A stretch of 64,000 bases of DNA, taken from assembly GCA_027924585.1 (NCBI GenBank), contig BSBM01000307.1, positions 12,546,001 to 12,610,000 on the forward strand. The letters are read 5' to 3'. Below, one piece after another: positions 10,884 to 22,426 of this stretch. The DNA comes from Larix kaempferi (taxonomy: Eukaryota > Streptophyta > Pinopsida > Pinales > Pinaceae). Each line of letters opens with the position of its first letter. Within the stretch, counting starts at the first letter, position 1. The translations under genes and the position numbers were made by a program. The notes under the pieces are model-generated. The model was not told where the DNA came from. It was given only the letters and a program-made list of their open reading frames with translations, and searched no databases.

Positions 10884-11977
10884 TTTGACTTATCCCTGAT
10901 AGCAACCAGATACAAGTCATTATAAAATTGAGCAACATACTGTGAGATTTTAACAGAGAGCATCACCATTTTAACATGCTAATGATATATATACATAAAT
11001 TGTGAAGCTGCATGTTGGGAAGCAAAATACACCATTCCAAACAAGAAATCTAGATTTAATCATCCTAATTCTTTTAAAGGGGTGGGTTTGGAATGCTCCT
11101 GAGAGGATAAGCATGTTGCGGAAACAACCTGCTCTCGGTCCCACTCTAGGAGGGATGGTATCCTTCGCCATGGTGCCCTTTTAATGATTAGTGGTGGGCG
11201 AGTCTGGGGTTGTAATAAATTTAATACGAAACCAAGGATGATCCTCCGCGTTGACAAATAGGTGAGGGGTTTCAGCCTAGCCGCTATTGTTATTTATAAA
11301 TTTTTGACAAGGCGCCCTATGGCTGGCTTAGAATTTGAACGGGGTAGGCGCTGGTGCATACTCGGGCAGTCACTCTGTGGTTTTGGCTGGTAGGAACGAG
11401 ACATTGACTGGGGCTTGGCGATTTTAAAAGAAAAAATAACGACGTATGCGGTGAGGGTAGGAATTTGGGAAGATTCCACCCATCAGAACTGACGGGATTT
11501 ACACAATATACAAACGTTTTCACAATTTATTTGTTTTATATGACAGGAAATATGAACTCTAGACCATACTTGATGGGCAAAGTAACCCATGACGGGCATC
11601 TTGCCCGTCAAAATCCAACCCAGACCAATCGTCTTCGAAAAAAGGACAACCCAATAGTAATCTGATGCGTAGAAGAGACAAATTTAAAGGTTAAAACATC
11701 CTACCTGGCACCGTGAAGATGGCTGAATGAGGTGGACGAGGACGGGGACGAGCGAGTTGAGCTGAAGTGGTTGCGCGATGTTCCACGATGTTTTCCAATC
11801 AAAAAATATCAATATGTTTGGCCCAAAACCCCACTGGCTATTTAAATGAAATGGGCACGTGCGGTATTCAATTTTGGTGGGTGGCGCATTTAAAACAAGT
11901 TTTAATACGTCGCACGCCACGGTCACGTTGAGTAGTTTTGATATGCATGCGTGATCGCCACCTGCGGGACAAACTCG
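10884..11977 (-). other. Non-coding stretch upstream of ORF1 with promoter-like and splice-like signals
   Basis: I see no credible coding sequence here. On the minus strand there is an A/T-rich TATA-like ATTTAAATAG near 11840, a CAG|GTAGG donor-like site near 11704, an acceptor-like CATCAG near 11663, a second TATA-like TTATAAATAA near 11298, and an acceptor-like TATCAG near 10900 just before the ORF1 ATG. This could be the leader of ORF1 or the U3/R of a long LTR. Both readings are inference. Confidence 0.3.
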
Positions 11978-13330
11978 TGAATTCCACCCGCCGTTGCGGA
12001 AAGGTATAGCGAAAGCTTCCACCGTTTCGAGGGAGGTTAGTGAATGGCCCCCGCAAGCTTTTCAAAAAGCACTCCACCGGGTTTTGGGAAGAATATCGCC
12101 AACGCTTCCGCGGGGTTTCGGGTGGGTTTCGCGAATGTTTTCCACAAAAGACTGTCGCGGTCGCGGAAGGGTAACCGAAAAAACGTCCTGCAATAGTTCA
12201 AGTCTTTTCGGAAAGATATCGTGGCGGCTTCTGCTGTTTCGGGATTTTCTCGCGAATGGTTCCCGCAAAAGAAAAAATTTCTAAGTCTTGGCCGGGCTTC
12301 GGGAGTGCTTCCGAAGTTGCACAATTGGCTTCCGCGGAACGGATTGGTGAATTTCTCCGCTGTTTCGGGACGGATGAGTGAATGGTTCCGCAATAAATCT
12401 TTCGGCGAACTTCGGAAAGATAACGCAAATTTTTCGAAAAAAGGTTTCTAAGTCCTCACGGGGTTTCAGAAAAAAATGGTGAATGCTTCCGTAACAGACT
12501 TCCGCAATTGCGGGAAGAAAACCCGAATGGTTCCGCAACTTTTCTCACCGGGGTTGCGGGAAGGTAACGCAAAGGCTTCCGCGAAGGCTCGGTAGAAAAG
12601 CTTCCGCAACTTTGAGACTTAAAGTTTTTCAAAACAAGACTAAGTTACTTGGCGAACCCGGGGAAAGTTGGCGAATGGCTCCCGCGTTTCGAGAAGCTTT
12701 CTTGAATTCTTCCGCCGTTTCAGAAGGAATTCGCCAATACCTTCCACAAATTTTCAACAATAATTTCTAAGTCTTTGAGGGGTTTCGGAAATATAACCTG
12801 AAGATCTCCACAAATGGCTTCCGCAATTGCGGAAAGGAAGCTTGAATGGTTCCGCAAAAGTCGAAGAAATACTTATTCGCTTTTCGGGAGAATAAGATGA
12901 ATGCCTTCGTAGTTTCGGGAGGAAAAGTCCAAAGGATTCCGCAAATTTCAAAGAAAACTTCTAAGTTCTTTTCAAAGTTTCGGGGAGATTTGGCGAATGG
13001 CGCCCGTCGTTTCGGCATGAAAACTCGAGTGCTACCGCAACTCTCCCGTAATAATTTTGAAGACTTTTTCAAGAGGCTTATGTGACTGGCTTCCTCAATT
13101 GCGGGAGGATAGCCCGAAAGACTCCGCAAACTCGGGAGACTTTCCCAAATGATTTCCGCAACCGCAAAAAAAGTCTAAGTCTTTTCGGGATGCTTATGCT
13201 AAAGGTTCCCTCCGTTTCGGGATGAAATCTCGAGTACTTCCGCAACTACGGGCGGGCTTTATAAAATCGTTCCGCAAATTCCAGGAAGACTTCATGAATT
13301 TTACTCTTAGAGGAAGGAAGACTTGGAGTG
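11978..13330. repeat. GC-rich degenerate repeat region
   Basis: About 1.35 kb in which short phrases such as TTCCGCAA, TTTCGGGA, GCGAATGG and TCTAAGTCTT recur more than ten times in a loosely ordered array. Its base composition is unlike its flanks. Several frames on both strands are open by chance because the repeat contains few stops, so I do not annotate them as genes. By position (just before a Tat-like gag/protease) it resembles the GC-rich leader repeat of element C at 30415-30840, and it may be the leader of element B. Confidence 0.65.
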
Positions 13331-13448
13331 GTTCATGGCAAGATTTTCTGTTCAAAAACAAAGTTAAAAAGATGGAAATGGCCTCCTAAGGCAGCCTTTC
13401 TAAAAATAAAAGGAGGGGCCCCAATATGTGCAAAATTTTTTGGGGGGG

Positions 13449-14354
13449 ATGTTGCTGCAACAACAGGACCGTAAGCCCAAGAGTAAGGTGAAGTTTCCTT
13501 GTAAACTTTGCTCCGAGGATCACCTTACACATTTGTGTCCTCTTATGGAGGAAGCATCGAAGCACATCGCACAGAACCCAGTTGTGTTGACAAATCCCAT
13601 TCCTCATCATTAGAATATGAATTCTATTTCTTTCACCGCCGGTCATGGGACTACTGAAACTTCAACTTCTTCTTCCCATGAAGGCGGTTTTGGATGCGTA
13701 AACATGGTCAAATCATAGGTTTGTGTTGCTACTCGCTCACGTGATTATGGAACTCCACAAACCTCTTTGGGGAATGATCCCCCTCCACCTGAGAATCCAT
13801 TGCATATCAAGAAGCCCAACCTTATGTCGCGTGTACCAAAAGGTGTCCTCAAGCACTGGGGACATAATCCTAATTCCCGAGCCATCCAGAACTACTCGAT
13901 TGTGGATGATCTGGGCCAAATCCCGTGTGCTATGTCGTCTCTTGAGGTCCTTCGGGATTCTCCTTCGCAAAAGAATGCCCTTCTATCCTCTTTGGGAGTC
14001 CTCGATCCTTATAGCCCTAATGCCATCAATTTTGATGTTACTGATGTTCAACCTCGATTTCCCTATCATGTGGATTTTCAAGTTCATGTTAGGTGTTTAG
14101 AGATGATCGTTAAGCGTACCATCATTGATGAAGGTGCTTCCACTTTAGTGATGTATTTAGCTTGTTGGAAGGCTCTTGGCTCCCCTCCATTGTCGAATTC
14201 CATGACCATGCTTACCGCATTTGATGGTCTTTCTTTTAGGCTGCATGGTATTACCCCCTCCCTTGAGGTCCACTTGGGTGGGAAGATCATGCCTATAGAA
14301 GCCGAGGTGTTCGATGCTCCCCTTGACTATAACCTTTTACTGGATCGGAATTAG
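13449..14354 (+). pseudogene. Element B gag C-terminus and protease
   Basis: The gag remnant keeps a zinc knuckle CKLCSEDHLTHLC (C-x2-C-x3-H-x4-C) near 13500-13540. After stops and frame breaks between 13612 and 13767 comes a protease region (13767-14354) with the motif IIDEGAST near 14125 and the C-terminal PLDYNLLLDRN. The active-site triplet reads DEG rather than the usual DSG/DTG, as in element C. Most of gag upstream is missing. Confidence 0.75.
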
Positions 14355-14363
14355 ATCTACGCT

Positions 14364-15547
14364 ATGATAGCGATCATATCCTCTATATTTAGAGTCATTT
14401 GCTTTCCCCACAAAGGCAATATTGTGATGGTCGATCAACTATCCTTTACTAGTTCCAATCCCATGGCATCGCCGGGATCTGTGGTCCCTCAGATCAATAA
14501 TTCTCAACCGACAACTGAGAATGTTGGTGTAGGATTATATTCTTCCTTGTTGGGATCTTTTGATTTTCCTGCACCAATATCCTTTATAGGAACCATATCC
14601 GATGATGCTCCTTCATCGTTGAATCATGTACCATTCCGGACATTGTACGTTAGTGATCCGTGGAATTTTGCTTCCACGAGTTCCCCATCGGGAGACTCTT
14701 CGCACATAGGAATGGACATGCCCTTGTATGTAGTTGAGCTTTCTTATCGTGATATTCAACAAGTCATTGCAGAACCGGATCTCTCTTCTTCAAGTATAGA
14801 GGAACAAGATCCCATTATGCTTCCTGCATAGGAAGTTGACTCGTCCTATTCACATGACTGCCTTGATGGTACTTTACCTTCAGATGAATCCATTATCGAG
14901 GCCATGAATGGAAATGACAAGCCTTGGGAGGACCTCCATCATATATCTTATTTCCTTCCCAACCTTGATCTTATTGATCAAGATGAGTTTCGATCAACTC
15001 TAGCCGAGAAAGTTGGTCACCCTGTGGCTCCTTTGGAATCGCATGGCATTTATGCGGAGGCAAATATGGCTAATATTTACCCTACTATCCTAATCAACAT
15101 TTCTCGTACCCCCAGAAAAGTAAAAAATGTATACATTGGTGTTGATTCTTCCCCTGAGGAAATTTGTGTTTACACCGATTTATTTATAGAGTTTTGGGAT
15201 GTGTTCGCCTGGTCTTATGACGAGATGCTAGGTATTGACCCTAGTATTGTCGAACATGAGATTAAGACTTACCCACATGTTAAGCCTATTCAACAACGTC
15301 TTTGTGCTGTTAATCCTAGAAAGGAAGCTGCCATTAAGGCAGAGGTAGAGAAACTGCTTAAGGCTGGTTTTGTATACCCAGTTCCCCTTACTGAATGGGT
15401 ATCCAAATCCGTTCCTGTGGATAAGAAGCAGGGAACCATCTGTGTATGCAACGAATTTTGTGATCTGAATAAATCATGTCCTAAGGATAAATTCCCCAAC
15501 CCATTCATCGATCAAATCTTGGATGAATGTGCGGTAAGCGAAGTGTT
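14364..15547 (+). pseudogene. Element B protease-RT linker and RT N-terminal part
   Basis: The linker (14364-14831) is S/P/D-rich without a zinc knuckle, unlike the same interval in element C. From 14904 the RT N-terminus is readable: the DVFAWSYDEM block, the PVDKKQGTICVCNEF block, and the NKSCPKDKFPNPFIDQI block. At about 15547 the sequence jumps straight from the EVF block into the connection region before RNase H (FVQLWNKDTPFIWDE), so the central palm with the YxDD active site is deleted. Comparison with element C puts the loss at roughly 470-500 bases. Confidence 0.8.
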
Positions 15548-15603
15548 CTATGCTGGTATTACTAAGGGTTTCGTACAATTATGGAATAAAGACACCCCTT
15601 TTA

Positions 15604-16092
15604 TCTGGGATGAGTGAGCCCAACAGTCTTTCGATGCTCTTAAGAAAAACTTGGTATTGGCCCCTCTTCTTAGTACACCCAACTATGCAAGAGCCTTTTT
15701 TTCTTTATGTGGTTGTGTCTCAAGAGATGATTGGTATGGTATTGGTTCAAGAAGACGATACGATTCAAGAGCATGTTATCTATTATTTCAGTCGGAACCT
15801 AGTAGACGTTGAACTAAGGTATTCTCACGTGGAGAAACTGGCCCTTGCAGCTGTTCATGCAGTCCAAAGATTACGACACTACATCTTGCTTAGGAAAACC
15901 ATGGTTGTAGCTCATGTCAATCCTTTTCAGTTCGTGCTTACAAGGCGTTTGATTGGGTGGAAGTATAATAAATGGATTTTCATCCTTCAAGAATTCGATC
16001 TCGATTTTTCCTCGGCAAAGTTGGTGAAGTCCTTGGTTTTCGTGGAGCTGATATCAAATTTTCCTAGACTTGATGAGGAAGTGGTTCATTAA
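15604..16092 (+). pseudogene. Element B RNase H (degenerate)
   Basis: The RNase H next to RT. The LVQEDDTIQEHVIYYFSR block and the VQRLRHYILLRKT block are readable. The position where active enzymes have the first catalytic Asp reads VVVSQEM, so that residue is lost. The C-terminal DALSR-like Asp is also absent (FVELISNFPRL). This matches the pattern known in Tat elements, where the original RNase H decays while a second one is acquired. Confidence 0.75.
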
Positions 16093-17384
16093 CTTTCATT
16101 TGTGGATGAGAATTTATTTCTTATCTCGTTGTCATACCCTTGGTATCAAGACATCATTATATATCTACGGACTTTGAAGTTCCCTCCGTGTCTTTCGTGA
16201 GATGAGCGATGGCATGTGAGACATCATGGCAAAGATTATGTCATCGTCGGAGAGACTTTGTATCGCTTATGAAAAGACTCTCTCTTGCGTCGTTTCTTAA
16301 GTCATGAAGAAGTGGAATTAGTGTTGAATGAATACCATAGTGGGGCGTGTGTTGGTCACTTATTCGAGCTTGCGACATCCCAATGTATCTTGCGAGCCCG
16401 TTTTTTTTGGATTACAATCTTTAAATATTGTGTTAACGTTGTAAAGAGATGCCAACCTTATTAGGTGTTTTCTCGGAATATACGTTCGCATCTTGCCCTT
16501 CTCTACCCGGTCTTCACTGTCGGTCCCTTCACCAAGTGGGGGGTTGATTTCATGGATTGAAACCCAAATTCGGCTGGGGGGAATCATCATATCATAGTGG
16601 CTGTAGATTACTTTACCAAATGGGTTGAGGACATGTCGACCATTAAAGCCGATGGTGAAATAGCATCCCGCTTCGTGTTCAGTCAAGTCATAGCTCGGTT
16701 TGGTATCCTGAGAGAGATTGTCACTGACCATGGAAGTCACTTACAAAATACGATGATGGTGAATTTATCGCTTAATCTTGGATTTAGACAGGAGCACTCA
16801 TCTTCGTATTATCCCCAAGCGAATGGCCAGGTCGAGGCAGTTAATAAGTCCCTTAAGGCCAATCTCCAAAGGACCATCCAACCAAGCAAGAATAATTGGC
16901 ATATCATGTTGTATCCTGCTTTGTGGGATTATCAAACCATATTGAAGACTTCCCTGGTTTCTCTCCTTTTCAATTAGTTCATGGTGTGGAGTCCATCTTA
17001 CCAGTTGAATGAGAGATCCCTTCTTTGAAGCTAGCCATAGAACTCCTGCCTGATACTTCGGATGTAGAGAAATGCTTAGTCCACCTTGGGCAGCTTGACG
17101 AGAAGCGTCGGGATGCCTCCTTGGCATTAGATTCCAACAAACATTGTTTCAAGGCCCAGTACGATAGGTATGTCCGTTCCCGGTAGTATGTTGAAGGTGA
17201 CTTGGTTCTTCTTTATGACCAAGCTAAGGAACCCCTAGTGGAAGGCAAGTTTAACCTAATGTGGCATAACCCTTACATTGTGAGGCGTGTCCTTGAGAAA
17301 GGTGCCTATGTGTTAGAATATTATGAGGGGAACATCCTGAAGGAGGCTAGAAATGGGCTCTACCTCAAGCGGTATTATGCTTGA
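16093..17384 (+). pseudogene. Element B integrase
   Basis: The zinc-binding region is damaged (16093-16560, several stops). The catalytic core from 16597 keeps all three acidic residues: D in AVDYFTKW, D in VTDHGSH, and E in GQVEAVNKS. The C-terminal domain resumes after a frame break (16978-17201) and ends with LYLKRYYA and a stop at 17382-17384. No chromodomain is present. Next on the same strand, 108 bases on, is the extra RNase H. Confidence 0.85.
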
Positions 17385-17492
17385 GCTTCCAGTTTGAGCT
17401 GATACTTTGTATATTATTGTATAGTTTATGTACATAGTTTAGTTTTCTCTTGGTTTTTTGAGTCTTTTGATTCGACTCCATTTTGTTGACAG

Positions 17493-17915
17493 ATGTCAGT
17501 AGAATCTCTGGTGTTGGGATTCGCAGATGGGGATAGTAGTCATACACAGAGACTACCTTCTGTGGTGTGGGTAAGTTATTCTCTCGACAACCAAATTGTG
17601 TCTTCAGGAGGTGCTTGTATCGGTCCTACATCAAACAATGTGGCTGAGTATAGTGTCATTATTGAGTTTCTTCGCAATGCCATTTCGCATGGTATCCAGT
17701 CTTTATAGGTCTGCCTGGATTCACAGTTGATAGTGTATTAGTTTAATGATCAATACTGTGTTAGGGATCCTACGCTTCTAAGGAGATTCTTAAGGGTAAG
17801 ACTCTTGGAATGCCATTTTGATTTTATTACTTATATTCATGTTCCAAGACATTTTAATCATACTGCTGATGCATATGATAACTATGTCCTATATTGGCAC
17901 TTGTCACATAATTAA
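17493..17915 (+). pseudogene. Element B stand-alone extra RNase H after integrase
   Basis: A 140-codon frame with its own ATG, broken by two TAG stops (the first at 17706). All four acidic catalytic positions remain: D in GFADGDSS, E in NVAEYSV, D in CLDSQLI, D in HTADAY. The ATG follows ...TTGTTGACAG directly, and the 108 bases between the integrase stop and this ATG are pyrimidine-rich near the 3' end, as in a plant 3' splice site. The same arrangement occurs in element C. It is an aRNH-type domain and not a duplicate of the RT-linked RNase H. Confidence 0.82.
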
Positions 17916-18179
17916 AAGAAGCAATGAATCACACATTTAAACATTCACACATTTGTACATATAATAAAATAGAGTCGAAAAATCATGTTTTTTTTTTCAT
18001 TATCAAAGTTTATAGGTCCAAAAAGTGATGTCATAGTACAAAAATGGAACTCGTAGCTCTCAAATATACATATATCTGATACAAAAAATGATATCCCATG
18101 GAATCTAAGCCCTACGGGGAACTCTCACCTCCTCAAAAGGATGAGTTTGTACATAGTAGTGCACGACATTGGCTATATG
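17916..18179. other. Convergent intergenic gap of element B
   Basis: A/T-rich stretch between the extra RNase H stop and the end of the antisense PMD gene. I see no hairpin array like the one at the same place in element C and no ORF. Confidence 0.5.
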
Positions 18180-19374
18180 TCAGAGCAGCCGCACCCATGT
18201 ACTTGGTACCCCCACTACATGCCTCTGCATTGCGTTAAGGAGGTGCTCCATCTCGATCACAGGTACCTTAGTAGTCATATGAGACAGGTTGACCTGTACA
18301 TTCTCTAATGTGCACTCCGCTGCTGCACCTACTATCTCCCCACCCCTACCTCTACGCTGATGACGTGGGAAGCCTTGTGGTCTTCGCGGACCCAAGGCTG
18401 CGAGAAAACAGTCAATCATCAATACATGATATCACACCAAAAATATTTTTTCTTTCTCTTAAAACAAAAATACAAACAAATTAAATATTGAAAACTTAAA
18501 AAAGAGTGTCTCACCAATTTCTCTGAACGAGGCCACTGATGGAAGTGGCATGTATCGATCTCCTTGGTAGTCAATCCCCTCATAGGGATAGTCATCTATG
18601 GCGATCACCTGTCACCGCCGCCAGTGGAAGAAATCAACAGTATATGGAGAGGCTAGTCGGCCACCCCCCCTGTCGTGTCAGTATATCTGCCCACTTGGTC
18701 TAAGCAGGATCTCGGATATTGTGAGGAGGGACTTCCACCCTCGGACTAAGGCCTAGAACCCTCTTAAAGAAGAAACTGCACAATATGCTCCCAAAACCAA
18801 AGTTTTTGGTCCTCCACAAATTGCACTCTGTCAGTTAGTGTTTCATTGTACCCAGCAGTGTAGTACACTAGCCATATATAGTAAGCCTCAAGCACTTGGC
18901 CATATAGAATATCAATGGCCTCGAGTCTTGGTGAAGTGAAGAAGGCCTCGCTATCCTCCCGAGAGTGAGGATGATGATCTTCATGATCGAGCTCTCTATA
19001 GCCTCTGTGGGGACTTGGCTACCCACTTTCTAGGTGCCCTCAATGCAGTATCTATCAATCTAGTCACTTATTGTGACTCCTCCCCCCACGTTGTGAGATC
19101 TAAGGCTTTCCACATCTCCTCGGCGGGATAGAACAGTAATAAAGTATATGTCTTCCACTTCCAATGGAAGTGGTTGTCCATCCAAGTTATATTGTTGATA
19201 TACCGGGTCCCAGTAATCTACCAATGCAGTGAGTAATCAGTTTTGGGCCCTTAAACCCTCGATACTCCAAAAATTGTATAAACCACAATCTTGCAGTGCT
19301 TGTTGTGCGGTCAAATCACCTCCAACTTGATGATCAATGACATCATGTTCCCTCTCCCTCCATTCTAGCACCAT
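18180..19374 (-). pseudogene. Antisense plant mobile domain (PMD) gene of element B, two exons
   Basis: Read on the minus strand from an ATG at 19374. The PMD hallmark segment is clear (ALVDYWDPVYQQYNLDG, then LEVEDIYFITVL), followed by FGSILCSFFFKRV and KWADILTRQGGW, each aligning with the antisense ORF of element C at about one residue in three. Exon 1 ends at 18515 with a GTGAG donor, an intron of 117 bases (18514-18398) ends in TTTTCTCGCAG, and exon 2 continues to a stop at 18180. The intron lies at the same place in the protein as in C. Exon 1 holds several stops, so it is a pseudogene. PMD proteins in plants are host silencing-related factors that are often captured by transposons; the role here is unknown. 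Confidence 0.75.
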
Positions 19375-20790
19375 CTTGTGAAAAAATCGAAACTGTATGT
19401 ATCATGGGTCATCATCTCCACTCTATGTATCATGGGTCGGGATATTAGTATGACCTTAGGAAGCTGTACTCGTTTCTTAGATCTTACTCCATCGACTGGT
19501 TAAGCTTCCAGTCATTATGGAGCCTTTGTTGACACATCATGCGTCACATAGTATTATCAGTATCCAGTGTTGATTCTTGCTGACTGAGTCTATCCATCCG
19601 CTCATGCTCTTGTTTATAGGAATTATTTAAACCAAAGTCAGCCACTCCTCAGATCTCTTGACTATTGCATGTCAGCCATCCCTTATGAGTCCAGTTTGAT
19701 CACATATAATGTTCCACCTTGCACCCTAGGCCTACTTTCATCATTGATAGGTGACCTTGAACTTAGAAAGTGGCATCTCATCATTAGTCCTTGACTAAGT
19801 GGTTTCCCTCGTGTTCGACGAAAATACATCTATTCACACATTGGGATTAGTGTTGTGCCTTGGTTTCCATTAGACCCTATTGGTGGTTTCCTCGCTCCTG
19901 TAGGTAGTCTTAATCATTGGCTGCTATTCAGGAGGTCTATTCCATGCACTACTTGCATCTTGTACACACATAAGAGATGCACTCGGTTTTTGTTTTGTTC
20001 ATCCTGTTCGTCCCAGTTCTTCCAAATATTTCAGCTTAGCTGCTACCTCGTTCTCGTTGATGGGGGATCCATTAATTCCTTCCTTCGAGCGAATCTCATT
20101 CCATTGAATCCAACTCATTTATTTTGGAATCGAGATTTAGAGTCCCTTGAGTACATTGAGACTTGCAGTCATTATTGGTAGGTTCTCTCACCATTGACAT
20201 CTAGGAATTCATTAATGTCCCCTGATCGATGGATTCGTCAAGTGTTTGACCTCAACACCCTTATTCACACTTGGTGAATGTGCTCAGTGCCTTGGTACCC
20301 ATTTTCATCATTGGTGGTTTATATTGCGTCTGCTAATGATATATCTCAATGACCGATAATTAGATGATGTCACATCAGGTTCGACATCAGTACCCTTACT
20401 CACTTGATGGGACATGCACCGTAGATGGTTTGTGTAGAAGACCCCAGACTTCAGTGGCATTCAATGTATGCTACGTGCGATCATGATTGTACCTATGGGA
20501 TATTGTTCTCATACATCAGCAGTTTGTACCATTAGTCGCATTAGATGTTTCCTTTTCAGCAAGAGACCATATCTTACTGTATATGGGTTAGGGCTATGAC
20601 CATTCATGACATCTATTCACAATGTACTTCCTACTCATGGCCATTATATCGGATTGCTATGTATTGTACCGATATGTATACATAGATATCATTATATTAT
20701 GACGAGTGGGATACTCCTTCCATTTGTGTCTCCATCACTCCAATTCTGATAATTGTAATGTATTTCGTCCATCGTAGTACCTTCTCTGAC
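19375..20790 (+). other. Element B 3' non-coding region
   Basis: About 1.4 kb between the antisense gene and the polypurine tract. I see no credible ORF; the open frame at 19855-20181 has no recognisable motif. This corresponds to the long 3' region of element C at 48600-51340. Confidence 0.5.
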
Positions 20791-20810
20791 CTCACACATT
20801 AGGGGGCATC
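20791..20810 (+). other. Element B polypurine tract
   Basis: CTCACACATTAGGGGGCATC immediately before the 3' LTR; it is nearly identical to the tract of element C (51341-51361), which supports common ancestry. Confidence 0.7.
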
Positions 20811-21579
20811 TATTACACCGTATTTTTCCACCTCATGAGCATTAATACTCCTTGGCCTCCCTTACCCATCTGTAGACTCAAAACCATATTTTTGGTTCTC
20901 CTTGAACCCATTTTCCCCTATTTTTCCTCCTATACAAGAGCTACTTTAGTACACCTCGCATATACACTGGTTGCATCACTACAACCAGCGTACATCGACT
21001 TTTGGTAAATAAAAGTAAAAACTTTATTTTCACTCCAAAAAGTGGCCATTGTGACCTTTGGTACTCCATGTATCTTGAAATGACTTGATTCGACCTTTCA
21101 CTTTCCTTTGGAGGGTTATATACTTAGCTATTGTGGTGCATGGAAGGAGGAGAAAGAGAAGAGCATTGAAACTCTATCGAAGTTTTTCCTTGCTTGAGTC
21201 TACATCCATTTATCCTAGTTGTTGTGAACCATTTATGTTAACCTCCCAAACTCTTTCATATCTTGTGAAGGATTTGTTTGCCATTGTATGGGGGATTGAA
21301 GTGGTGGAGGAACAAGTGGAGGGACCTAGTTCTTGGTTCATATGAGTTTCCGACAGGAGGTCGTATCTTGTACTTCTTGTTCATATTAATAGAAATACTC
21401 ATTTTCTCGTCTATTTTTATTGTGAATGATCATTTATTATCATTGGGTACATTTGCTTATATACATAATGGATTATGCTATTGTATATGCTGACCTCTTT
21501 TATATATCTTATGCACTTATTTCCATTTATTGTTGACACTAAGCTGCAGGTTCAAGTGTTCTGATTCGAAATATCAACA
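20811..21579 (+). repeat. Element B 3' LTR (right end uncertain)
   Basis: Starts TATTACACCG after the polypurine tract, where TG would be expected (G-to-A change). A TATA-like GTTATATACT lies near 21114. A candidate end is ...ATCAACA at 21579, but without a 5' LTR this is a guess. The following 180 bases (21580-21759) show nothing recognisable. Confidence 0.5.
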
Positions 21580-21759
21580 GAATTCTTCATCAGACATCCA
21601 GATTGAGGTAGGTCCTTTATTTTGTTTATCCGCATTTACATTTATATAGAATATGTTGGAGAGTGAGTTGATTTATTGAGTCCATCTGTCTATTGTGGTC
21701 TACCTCGAGCCATAGGAATTTTTTCTGCTTAACAAGAAGAACCCTCGCTTGGTAAATGA

Positions 21760-22426
21760 ATTATGCCGACATAACACCAAATGAAAGTAAGGCCCAAATC
21801 AAGTAGCAGTTTTTCTGGTTCTTCAAAACTGATGACGGAAAACAGCTAGCAGTGAAAAAATTGAAAAACAACACGCATAAGCTGACATAAACTGTTTGTG
21901 ACTACTAAAAGAGACTTAAATATTGTTGATCTAGATCGATTACCTAATCATGGAGCCACTTCTAATACAATATTTCATAGATGGACAACTACAAAGAATC
22001 CGAAAGGATATCCGGTTGCATGACTTTACAACATATGAAGAAGCACTAAAGAAGGCACTACAAATAGAGATGGATGATGACTACCTGACCAACTCTGTCG
22101 ATCCGGGCATAAAATAGCAATTGGAAAGCATGCAACGATCCATCCGCGAAATAATCCTTTAAAGAGCGGACCTATGGTGTTCAAACTGTTTGAAAGAAGG
22201 ACATACAAAAGACACTTGTCGATATGATGAACGTCGAAAAGATGTGTGTATCGTACATACAATGTTTTTTTGTGATATCTACCAGGAATATGATCTGGAC
22301 CTAATGAAAGAATTTCCATACAATATGAAGCATGAATAAATGGTGTGCCATATGTGAAGCAAAATCACACACCACAATAGAATGCTCCTTGAGTATGAAA
22401 AACAAGCCAAATGATCATGTTGTCTA
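21760..22426 (+). pseudogene. Element E gag, first part
   Basis: A readable segment from about 21948 contains the gag phrases QYFIDGQLQRIRKDIRLHDF and YEEALKKALQIEMDDDY, then a classical zinc knuckle CSNCLKEGHTKDTC near 22180-22225. Upstream (21760-21947) a related frame is weaker. Stops at several places. The sequence ends at the GTCTA target duplication of element D (22422-22426). Confidence 0.75.

Larger units (their letters stand above)
13380..21579 (+). mobile_element. Element B: decayed Tat-like Ty3/gypsy retrotransposon
   Basis: Order on the plus strand: gag tail with zinc knuckle, protease, linker, RT (deleted), RNase H, integrase, a separate extra RNase H ORF, an antisense PMD gene, a long 3' non-coding region, a polypurine tract and a 3' LTR starting at 20811. 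No 5' LTR or PBS could be found, so the left end is truncated or unrecognised. Domain order and linker sequence match element C closely. Many stops, frameshifts and one deletion show an old copy. Confidence 0.75.

Noticed and set aside
11684-12022. 5' LTR or PBS of element B in 11.7-12.0 kb
   Set aside because: No sequence there matches the 3' LTR at 20811 or a TGGCG-type primer site on the plus strand.
12037-13129. Several minus-strand ORFs in the GC-rich repeat before element B
   Set aside because: They overlap each other in different frames and reflect the repeat, not protein selection.
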